This document shows, in pieces, positions 51,913 to 60,000 of a stretch of 60,000 nucleotides of DNA. The stretch is taken from the NCBI GenBank assembly GCA_014529385.2, contig CM043944.1, positions 92,851,476 to 92,911,475 of the forward strand. Reading direction: 5' to 3'. Within the stretch, counting starts at the first letter, position 1. Each line of letters starts with the position of its first letter. Below the pieces are notes generated by a model. It saw only the letters and a list, made by a program, of their open reading frames with translations, was not told where the DNA came from and ran no database searches. The position numbers were made by a program, and so were the translations under genes. Origin of the DNA: Adiantum capillus-veneris (taxonomy: Eukaryota; Streptophyta; Polypodiopsida; Polypodiales; Pteridaceae).

Positions 51913-52560
51913 TTATCCCTTGGCGAACACACCTCCATCATTTACAAATCTCTCTCTTTTTACCTCTCTCATGTACACTCATACCCTCATGTACAAGCGT
52001 AACCACTCGGGGTCGGGGGGGGGGGGGTCATTTAATAATTGTGACTATTATGTGAGTGTAGCAGAGGGTTATTAAATTTCATTTGTTCTCACATTCTCAC
52101 ATACAAAAGGATACCATAAAATGGAATTGGAAAAAAAAATACAGATTGAATAGGAAAAGGGTGTATTTTATTTGTAAAAAATTCACAAATAAGGAGTTTT
52201 AAAGATAGTTCTTGAAATAGTGACCCCCCCCCACCAAGCTTAACCACCACCTGAACAACGGGGCATAAACCCAATTCATTTGCAACAATCCAATTTTAAG
52301 GGTTTATAATCTAAAATTATCCCATCCAACTTTTGTCCTGATAAATCTCTATTTTTTTACTAGACGAAATACATATCTTAAAACAACAACTACAATAAGA
52401 TAGATATGGAGAAAAACAAAACAATACAATATAGTCATATGGGTTCACGACTTATTGCTCTAACACTAGCTTACAAAGGATAAATCTAGTTTTCCTCATT
52501 GCTAGTGTCATTGTTGGTTCCATTGACTTTTCCATGCATAGCAATCTATGTCATACACAT
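51909..52560. other. Unassigned stretch with a G-run
   Basis: No gene seen. A run of about 12 G lies at 52,016-52,027. Confidence 0.5.
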
Positions 52561-52565
52561 TCTAC

Positions 52566-54520
52566 CTAAGCCTCCACATGTTGCTCAAAGGTTTCACACT
52601 CCTGTGGAGTGTGATAACCATGTTCCCCCCAAAGCATGATTGCAATATTGGCAATAACAACAACTTGCTCAATATTGAGTTTGGTTGGATGTGCATTTAA
52701 ATCAAGTTGATACATGGCGCTTAATAGGGACGTTGTGGCATCGTTGATTGCATGGAAAGGCTCCGTGTAGTTACGTGAAATTTTGATGTGCATGAATCAT
52801 TCACTACATACACAATGTTAAGAATGTAATTAGCATACACATTGTTGATGGGGTTAACATGGGAGGGTGGTGAACCATGTTGAGGGCCATGCATGCACTG
52901 TGCAAGTGGCCCACGCTGATCACATTGTCTGTAGTTTCCCCTTGACATGGTAAATGTGTGAATGTGAGAAGACTAAAGGAGAAGCTTGTGGAAACAAACA
53001 CAAAAAAACATGTGGATGAATGAAACTAGTGATTTATAAAGAACCCTTGGTGACTTGACTTCCAAGAAATTCTCACCATGTCCTTCAAATGCTTTTCAAA
53101 TAATTTAAATATTTGAGAAAATATCACTTAAAGATAAAAATTCTTCAATTAACTTGCCTTCAAACCAAGGATAATTAAATATCACAACACAATCCTCATT
53201 AAAAATTAAAACATATTGAGAACACTAAGTACCAGGTTTTGATGTGCCGTTACATAGAGAATAAGTTTATATGAAGTAATCAATACAAATTGGGTTTCAA
53301 GTTCTTGGTGGATGGCCGTAGTTCTTGTGACGGTTGCACCACTGGACGCTTGCAGGTGGGAGCCCCATAGATAGTGAGAGAAATAGTGGCCTATAGAGTG
53401 GTTGGCTTGGCCAACCACTCTATAACATGGAACTACAGGTGGTGGCCTACTTGGATGTGGAGCAACCAACACACTCGACTCCTAGTGACATGGTAAAGGC
53501 AATGGAGTTGGCTATGACTGTGCTGAACGTGATACCTCACCCACATGAAGAGTCGATCCTAGACCACTAGGAAGCCACTGTTGCGGTTGAACATGTGCCA
53601 AAACATGTCTTCTCAAATTCTTTGATGACTAGTCTTCCTCTCTTCTTACCTTGTGTAGGTCCGCCAACTATAATTTTGGGCTTGGACATCCGTTGGCCAT
53701 ACTAGGGGAAATGACATCGACGGGAGGTTGATTGATGGTGACACTTTCTCTTTTGCCCTTTCCCCTAACATACTTGTGTAATGCCGCAAGCCCCAAAAAA
53801 TAGAGAGGGCACTATACCAAATCAAAGCACGTTAGTTGCACAAGAAAAACATAACTTACTGTTGTATTCTTGGACTTCGTTTTTGAGGAACTCACCATCC
53901 ACATAGTCCAAGAACCATGGATAGTCTCTCCATTACCATAGAGCTTGTCTATCCAATTGTTGGGATATATCCTACTCTCCTCTCTCTCAAAATCTACCCA
54001 CACATCATTTGGATGCTCAGGATATGTACTATGAAGACCTTTCTTAAGGGCGCCCAACCACCATCTACGAATTACAAGAGGAATAACTCCATTATTCAAA
54101 ACACACAGTTTGAATCATACATTCTACCTAATACAACTCTATAGTTCAACACTTGTATAGCAAGCAATAGTACATGCAAAATGCGACTGCCCCTCTGTAC
54201 TGTGCATAACTCCTATGGTGGGCTTCCACTAACACATGTGTATTGTCTTTAGGGTTATTCTCTAAAAACACTCTTTTCATTATTGCATGAAACTGATAAC
54301 TTGTGATTCTTTTGAGGATTTCTTCCCCTTCATTGGAAGGGAAGGATGGTCCTTTATATGAAGAAGCCTGTATGGACATAATTGGGTGTGTTTTTTTTGC
54401 CAGTCTTGGCACTTTGCAAACCCATAGCCCTCATTTTCTTTGTGTATGGATAAGCCATTTACCAAATAGGGCACATGTAAATAATGTTTCTTCTTAGGGA
54501 GAACCACCTTAAACAATGGA
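52566..54520 (-). pseudogene. Decayed coding-like region, unrecognised
   Basis: Several minus-strand frames follow each other: 54,516-54,280, 54,412-54,146, 54,099-53,812, 53,472-53,206 and 52,793-52,566. They read like ordinary protein, for example WVDFEREESRIYPNNWIDKL (about 53,920-54,010) and IEQVVVIANIAIMLWGEHGY (about 52,610-52,680). Two of them overlap in different frames, as expected from a frameshift. I recognise no family. A transposon-derived or host pseudogene is possible. I claim no function. Confidence 0.35.
53392..53424. repeat. Perfect hairpin, 14-bp stem
   Basis: TATAGAGTGGTTGG, loop CTTGG, CCAACCACTCTATA. No flanking T-run, so it is not an obvious terminator. Confidence 0.8.
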
Positions 54521-54783
54521 TGAATAAAGTTTGAGAATAGGCTTGGGTTGTGACATCATTTGGCCTACGAGTGTATGACTTGAACTCATAGCATGATATC
54601 AAGAACTTAAAATGGAAGTATTATTCATTAAGTAGTTGCGTACAATTTTAAGTGGATAAAGATTATTTTTTGAGCAATAGAAATCTAGTAAATTGACATC
54701 AATAACAAGTAGAGAGTGTTAAGGCCTACAAAACAGATAAACGAGTAACAAATAGGTGTCTTTTGTTGCATGGATGCAGGTGA

Positions 54784-54786
<3 letters not shown>

Positions 54787-54833
<47 letters not shown>

Positions 54834-54836
54834 CTC
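54787..54836. repeat. (CT)n, about 50 bp
   Basis: A CT tract ending CGCTCTC. Confidence 0.96.
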
Positions 54837-55673
54837 TTCCCCAGATATATGTTGTTCAAAAGAAGATGGAACATCTTTAGCTATAGATAAACAAATTGTT
54901 TTTAGCACTGTTATCATTCTTGTAGTGAATCTAAAGAACCTTTTCAATTTAGCACAATCCTGTTTACTGTATTGTGTCCGTTATCATTAGTAACGTTTCT
55001 TTGTTTATTTATGGGTATCTTTGTTTACTTATATAAAGACACACATAATATTCATGTTGTCTTTCCATATGCAGATACCATGATGTTGTCTCAAGGATGT
55101 ACACATATGACCATAAACACATCGTGTGCATAAATTAGCGTGTTAAACATGATGAAATAAGCATGGAGCAACTTCATACACACTTGGCAAGTCCAAACAT
55201 GCACTCGTATACAAAAAAGTAACCACCGAGAGGGTAGCTACTAAAAAAAATGACAGATAGAGAGAGACAATGGCTATGGAGTTTAGAGCTTCTCACCATG
55301 CTTTAGGATTGATTAGGGGTTGTCGAAAGGCTTCTTGCTTTGCTGCAAGATAGTGGTGATGAGAGCTACGTAGAGGTTTTCACCACAAAATCCATCGGAG
55401 AGCACGTACATTGTAAAAAGAGAGAAGAGATAGTAAGCAAGTAGGGAGAGAGTATTCTTCTTCTTCTTCTTTCCTCAAACGAGAGAGAAGAGCTTATGGA
55501 GATGCTGATGAGGAGCTTGTGGAGATGGTGTTAAAGAGCTTGCACCACTTCGCATAATAGGTACGTATTGGCTTACGGTAGTAGACGCAACTGACGGCAC
55601 TGAAAATTGAGCACAACTTGCCAATTTATAGGCTCTGTAGGAGACTAGAGTGTTGCCCAAGCCAACTATTATT
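54837..55673. other. Unassigned stretch left of the family F copies
   Basis: No recognisable gene or element. The last five bases before the LTR are TTATT. Confidence 0.5.
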
Positions 55674-55899
55674 TGTTACCATATACATGTGGTAGTGATG
55701 AGTGTGAGCACACTAGGACCACCGGGGCATTTTTTCCCTCTTTAGGAGGTTTTTTCCCCGAGCATTGTATATACGCCCATCACTCTAGGGCTATCTATCC
55801 TTCCATTGCATAGTAAGAAACACACTCTCTATTGTGTGCCTTGAGCTTCCTTCGTCTTCTCCAAGCTGTGTGCGTTTCTCTGCAACCCTAATTCCAACA
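55674..55899 (+). mobile_element. LTR of family F copia, copy 1 (226 bp)
   Basis: It runs TGTTACCATATACATG... to ...CTAATTCCAACA and is followed by a primer-binding site. It matches the LTRs at 57,748-57,975 and (inverted) 42,629-42,856. A TATA-like TGTATATAC lies near 55,766. Confidence 0.92.
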
Positions 55900-55900
55900 A

Positions 55901-55913
55901 TTGGTATCAGAGC
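55901..55913 (+). promoter_or_regulatory. Primer-binding site, copy 1
   Basis: TTGGTATCAGAGC one base after the LTR matches the initiator Met tRNA 3' end. Confidence 0.9.
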
Positions 55914-56248
55914 AGGTTGCATCCTCCCGGGCTCAGTCGCCAGCAGCTCCAGTACACGCCTGCTCCTTTCTCCGATTTCATTGAGCTTTGGTGAGCATTT
56001 GCAGGTCGACAAATATTTTGGGAAAGCTCGTAGAGCTTAGTCTGCTCAGATTTTTGATTCGGGCTATGTTTCCACTACAGACAGGTCTACACAGGAAATT
56101 TCGTCATTTTGTGCAGAATTTTGTCAGTGCCGTTTTTTGCATAACAGGTGCCTTATAGTCTTCTACAGTTTGTGCTATATAGCACGTGTTGTTCCCGCTC
56201 CGTTTCTCCTATTTTTGGGCAGTTTTCACATCAGGTGCATCATTTACC

Positions 56249-57747
56249 ATGGCTGACAACAACAACACATATGTGTTCAAGATATTTGCTGCTAAGGACA
56301 GGTTGGATGGGGACAATTACCCTATGTGGGATTATATGATGCAACACGTTCTTGTATCAAAGGGCGTCTGAAATATTGTGCAGGGCATTGATGTACGTCC
56401 TGGTTCAGAGAATGTAGGCGATGTTGAGGATGTTGTAGGTCTTGCTGCAAGGATTGCTGCTATTAGAGTTGTTTTGCCTGCTGTAGAATAAGCTCGTTGG
56501 GATGTAAAGGATGCGCATGCTCATGCATTGATTGCGTTGTCTGTGAAGTGCACCATTGTTCCTCACATCCGTTCAACAAAATCTGCAAAACAGGCTTGGG
56601 ATATATTGGTTGGTCTTTATGCAAGTCGCAATGAGGCTAAAATTGCTTTGCTGCGTAAAGAGCTGGAGTCGAAGATTATGCATGAGGAAGATGATATGGA
56701 CACTTTCCTTGTTGGTGTCAAGGATATCAATGAGCAAGTTATTTCTGCAGGTGGTCATTTCAGACAGTTCCCTTGTGCAGATTGTTCTTGATGCCTTACC
56801 AGATTCCTACCAGACTTTTGCTAGTACTTGGAGACTGACGACCCAAGGAAATCCTGAAGTTGTCAAGTTTGATGCATTATGCACATTGCTGTTGCAAGAG
56901 TCACTTTCCAGAAAAAACAGAACCAGGCAACGTGTAGTTGAACAGGCTTTTATGGCTTCTCAAAGAAAGGGTGGTAACAGCAATGCGGCCACTTCTTATG
57001 GTTCTGCTGCGAGTGGCAAACTTCTATTCCTAATGCTTCTGCTGGTAGCAAGTCGTCTGGAAATTTTGGTGATAAGGGAAAAAAGAAGATGCATTGCCAT
57101 TATTGTAAAGCTAATGATCACTTGATCAAGTCGTGTCCTAAGTTAAAAGCCAAAGAGGCTAAGAACAAAGAGGGTGTTTCCACTGCAAATGCTGGTTTCA
57201 CTACAAATGCAGCCATTGTTGAGTCTTCTGTGAAAGGAGACTGTGTTGCTGATGTTGATGCAGAATGGGCTTTTAGTGCAGAGTGCACTTACAATCCTGC
57301 TGTCCATGATGCATGCTTGTGAGTTGCTGCTGATTCACATGTGTGGTATTTCGATAGTGGTGCTACAAAGCACATTACCTCACATCGTGAATTGTTTACC
57401 TCTCTCGAGTCTGTCCTTCATGGGAAATCAGTCACTTGTGCCAACAATGCCTCTTATCCGGTTCAGGGAGTTGGAAAGATTGTGCTTACTGCTGCAAATG
57501 GTAGTTCCTTCACACTTGTTGATGCACTTTATGTACGTGGGAACAAGAAGATTCTCTTGTCTGTATCCGCACTTGCTAGACTTGGACTTGTAGTCAAATT
57601 TGTGGATGACAGATGTACAGTTCATGATCTTAGTTTTGGTGATGAAATTGTTGCATCTGGCCTTTTGTGCCATGGGCTGTATAAGCTCACTTTGTATGAC
57701 AAGTGTGGAAAAAATTTTGCAAATGCTGTTGTAGATTCAAGGGCTAT
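56249..57747 (+). pseudogene. Family F gag-protease, copy 1, broken
   Basis: ATG at 56,249 opens a gag homologous to the intact one at 58,338. TGA replaces a Trp codon at about 56,369, TAA replaces a Gln codon near 56,489, and a small deletion near 56,755 shifts the frame. The knuckle CHYCKANDHLIKSC (57,092-57,135) and protease WYFDSGATKHI (57,343-57,375) remain readable. The copy stops abruptly at 57,747, exactly where the next LTR begins, in the linker after protease. It is therefore either interrupted by copy 2 or joined to it by recombination. Confidence 0.88.
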
Positions 57748-57975
57748 TGTTACCATATACATGTGGTAGTGATGTGTGTGAACACACTAGGACCGCCGGG
57801 GCATTTTTTCCCTCTTTAGGAGGTTTTTTCCCCCGTGCATTGTATATACGCCCATCACTCTAGGGCTATCAATCTTTTCATTTGCACACTAAGTAACACA
57901 CTCTCTATTGTGTGCCTTGAGCTTCCTTCGTCTTCTCCAAGCTGTGTGTGTTTCTCTGCAAGCCTAATTCCAACA
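57748..57975 (+). mobile_element. LTR of family F copia, copy 2 (228 bp)
   Basis: It runs TGTTACCATATACATG... to ...CTAATTCCAACA, nearly identical to the LTR at 55,674. It forms the 5' LTR of the intact copy. Confidence 0.92.
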
Positions 57976-57976
57976 A

Positions 57977-57989
57977 TTGGTATCAGAGC
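57977..57989 (+). promoter_or_regulatory. Primer-binding site, copy 2
   Basis: TTGGTATCAGAGC one base after the LTR. Confidence 0.9.
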
Positions 57990-58337
57990 AGGTCACGTCC
58001 TCCCGGGCTTAGTCGCCAGCTGCTCCAGCACACGCCTGCTCACTTTCTCCGATTTCAGTGAGCTTTGGTGAGCGTTCACAGGTCGACAAATATTTAGGGA
58101 GAACTCGAAGAGCTTGGTCTGCTCAGAATTTTGATTTGGGCTCATTTCGGCCTCTGTTTCCACTACGGGCAGTACTGCACAGGCTATTTCGTCATTTTGT
58201 GCAGATTTTCTGTCAGTGCCGTTTTCTGCATAATAGGTGTCTTATAGTCTTCTACGGTTTGTGCTATATAGCACAAGTTGTTCCCGCTCCATTTCTCCTA
58301 TTTTCGGGCAGTTTTCACATCAGGTGCAGCATTTACC
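57990..58337 (+). other. Leader of family F copy 2
   Basis: About 350 bp between the primer-binding site and the gag ATG, closely similar to the copy 1 leader (55,914-56,248). No upstream gene. Confidence 0.6.
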
Positions 58338-60000
58338 ATGGATGACAACAACAACACAGATGTGTTCAAGATGTTTGCTGCTGAGGACAGGTTGGATGGG
58401 GACAACTACCCTATGTGGGCTTATATGATGCAACATGTTCTTGTGTCAAAAGGTGTCTGGAACATTGTGCAGGGCATTGATGTACGTCCTGGTTCTGAAG
58501 ATGTAGGCGATATTGAGGATGTTGCAGGTCTTGATGCAAGGATTGCAGCTGTTAGAGTTGTTTTGCCTATGACAGAACAAGCTCGTTGGGATGTTAAGGA
58601 TGCGCAGGCTCATGCATTGATTGCGTTGTCTGTGAAGCGCACCATTATTCCTCACATCCGTTCAGCAAAATCTGCAAAACAGGCTTGGGATATTCTAGCA
58701 GGTCTTTATGCAAGCCGCAATGAGGCTAAAATTGCTTTGCTGCGTAAAGAGCTAGAGTCGAAGATTATGCATGAGGAAGATGATATGGACACTTTCGTTG
58801 CTAGTGTCAAGGATATCAATGAGCAACTCATTTCTGCAGGTGAAGTCATTTCTGACAGTTCCCTTGTGCAGACTGTTCTTGATGCCTTACCAGATTCCTA
58901 CCAGACTTTTGCTAGTACTTGGAGACTGATGACCCAAGGAAATCCTGAAGTTGTCAAGTTTGATGCATTATGCACATTGCTGTTGCAAGAGTCACTTTCT
59001 AGAAAAAACAGGACTAGGCAGCGTGCAGTTGAACAGGCTTTTATTGCTTCTCAAAGAAAGGGTGGTAACAGTAATGCAGCCACTTCTTATGGTTCTGCTG
59101 CAAGTGGCAAAAATTCTATTCCTAATGCTTCTGCTGGCAGCACTTCGTCTGGCAATTCTGGTGATAAGGGAAAAAAGAAGATGCGTTGCCATTATTGTAA
59201 AGCCAATGATCACTTGATCAAGTCGTGTCCTAAGTTGAAGGCCAAAGAGGCTAAGAAGAAAGAGGGTGGTTCCACTGCAAATGCTGGATCCACTACAAAT
59301 GCAGCCATTGTTGAGTCTTCTGTGAAAGGAGATTGTGATGCTGATGTTGATGCAGAATGGGCTTTTAGCGTAGAGTGCACTTACAATCCTGCTGTCCATG
59401 ATGCATGCTTGTCAGTTGCTGCAGATTCACATGTGTGGTATTTCGACAGTGGTGCTACAAAGCACATTACCTCACATCGTGAATTGTATACCTCTCTCGA
59501 GTCTGTCCCTCATGGGAATTCAGTCACTTGTGCCAACAACGCCTCTTATCCAGTTCAGGGAGTTGGAAAGATTGTGCTCACTGCTGCTAATGGCAGTTCC
59601 TTCACACTTGTTGATGCACTTTATGTACCTGGGATCAAGAAGAATCTCTTGTCTGTATCCGCACTTGCTAGACTTGGACTTGTAGTCAAATTTGTGGATG
59701 ACAGATGTACAGTTCATGATCTCAGTTTTGGTGATGAAATTGTTGCATCTGGGCTTTTGTGCCGTGGGCTGTATAAGCTCACTTTGTATGACAAGTGTGG
59801 ACAAAATTTTGCAAATGCTGTTGCAGATTCAAGGGCTATTTCAGATGCAAAACTTTGGCATGCACGTTTTGGTCATCTGAATTTTGCCAGTTTGCTGCGT
59901 TTGCAGAAATCTGATATGGTTGCTTCTTTGCCGCCTCTTGAAGCACCTATCAAACATGTTTGTGAAGGCTGTATTCTGGGTAAAATGCAGCGTTCTAAGT
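58338..60000 (+). CDS. Family F copia gag-pol, intact and running off the window
   Basis: ATG at 58,338 starts a frame of 554 codons with no stop up to the last base, so the protein continues beyond the window. Gag (about residues 1-280) begins MDDNNNTDVFKMFAAEDRLD and shows the L-D-G-D-N-Y-x-x-W start of the UBN2 domain. The knuckle CHYCKANDHLIKSC starts at residue 284. The protease active site D-S-G is at residue 370 in WYFDSGATKHI. The GAG-pre-integrase zinc site has His508 and His513 (WHARFGH) and Cys542 and Cys545 (CEGC). Gag forms the particle, protease matures the polyprotein, and integrase starts beyond. With LTR and primer-binding site in place, this looks like a young copy; its 3' half is not visible. 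Confidence 0.92.
   Translation, partial: MDDNNNTDVFKMFAAEDRLDGDNYPMWAYMMQHVLVSKGVWNIVQGIDVRPGSEDVGDIEDVAGLDARIAAVRVVLPMTEQARWDVKDAQAHALIALSVKRTIIPHIRSAKSAKQAWDILAGLYASRNEAKIALLRKELESKIMHEEDDMDTFVASVKDINEQLISAGEVISDSSLVQTVLDALPDSYQTFASTWRLMTQGNPEVVKFDALCTLLLQESLSRKNRTRQRAVEQAFIASQRKGGNSNAATSYGSAASGKNSIPNASAGSTSSGNSGDKGKKKMRCHYCKANDHLIKSCPKLKAKEAKKKEGGSTANAGSTTNAAIVESSVKGDCDADVDAEWAFSVECTYNPAVHDACLSVAADSHVWYFDSGATKHITSHRELYTSLESVPHGNSVTCANNASYPVQGVGKIVLTAANGSSFTLVDALYVPGIKKNLLSVSALARLGLVVKFVDDRCTVHDLSFGDEIVASGLLCRGLYKLTLYDKCGQNFANAVADSRAISDAKLWHARFGHLNFASLLRLQKSDMVASLPPLEAPIKHVCEGCILGKMQRSK

Overview
This window reads as repeat-dominated nuclear DNA from a land plant. A seed-free vascular plant such as a fern is the best guess. 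The grounds are: retroelement primer-binding sites matching the plant initiator methionine tRNA, Ty1/copia and Ty3/gypsy polyproteins of plant type, LINE and tRNA-like SINE pieces, and a decayed pentatricopeptide-repeat (PPR) fragment with wording typical of seed-free plants. There are very long (CT)n, (CA)n and (TA)n tracts. I see no intact host gene, rRNA, tRNA or CRISPR array.

The left two thirds is a nest of insertions. An old plus-strand copia element (called H here) runs from the left edge (gag, zinc knuckle, protease at 1-960), through integrase (about 4,430-5,229) and the start of reverse transcriptase (RT) (7,917-8,200), to the rest of RT and RNase H (39,991-41,382) and a 3' LTR (41,383-41,593). 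Its pieces are separated by (1) PPR and gypsy debris at 1.2-4.4 kb, (2) minus-strand copia sequence with two 191-192 bp LTRs at 5.2-7.9 kb, and (3) a second plus-strand LTR element, E1, with 408-409 bp LTRs at 8,201-8,609 and 39,583-39,990, a PBS, and a near-matching 5-bp target duplication.

Inside E1 lies the most unusual object, a roughly 20 kb head-to-tail array (10,601-30,900) of a retroelement with a Penelope-like RT. The pattern is LTR-like repeat (about 2.3 kb), body, repeat, body, repeat. Each body has an ORF1 ending in an Arg-Gly-rich tail and an ORF2 with RT. Every body ends in a conserved hairpin followed by (CA)n. The array sits in a (CT)n(CA)n tract, and a roughly 200 bp flank sequence is present on both sides. 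Copy A is interrupted by a GC-rich minus-strand LTR fragment (16,762-19,465). Copy B is uninterrupted but frameshifted. A stretch of 82 codons in the repeats varies almost only at synonymous positions.

Also inside E1, a 5.7 kb non-coding LTR element (32,223-37,887) has split a LINE-ORF1-like retroposon and ends in a 317 bp inverted LTR pair. To the right of H come a copia fragment, a probable solo LTR, a 3.7 kb minus-strand copia element (42,629-46,352), a LINE-ORF1-type element with a (CT)n tail (46,467-47,316), a gypsy fragment (47,660-50,060), a gag-like zinc-knuckle fragment, two SINE-like repeats, and an unrecognised decayed coding-like stretch (52.5-54.5 kb). The right end holds two copies of one copia family. 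The first (55,674-57,747) is dead. The second starts with an LTR at 57,748 and has an uninterrupted gag-pol frame from 58,338 to the window edge, the only clearly intact protein-coding region here.
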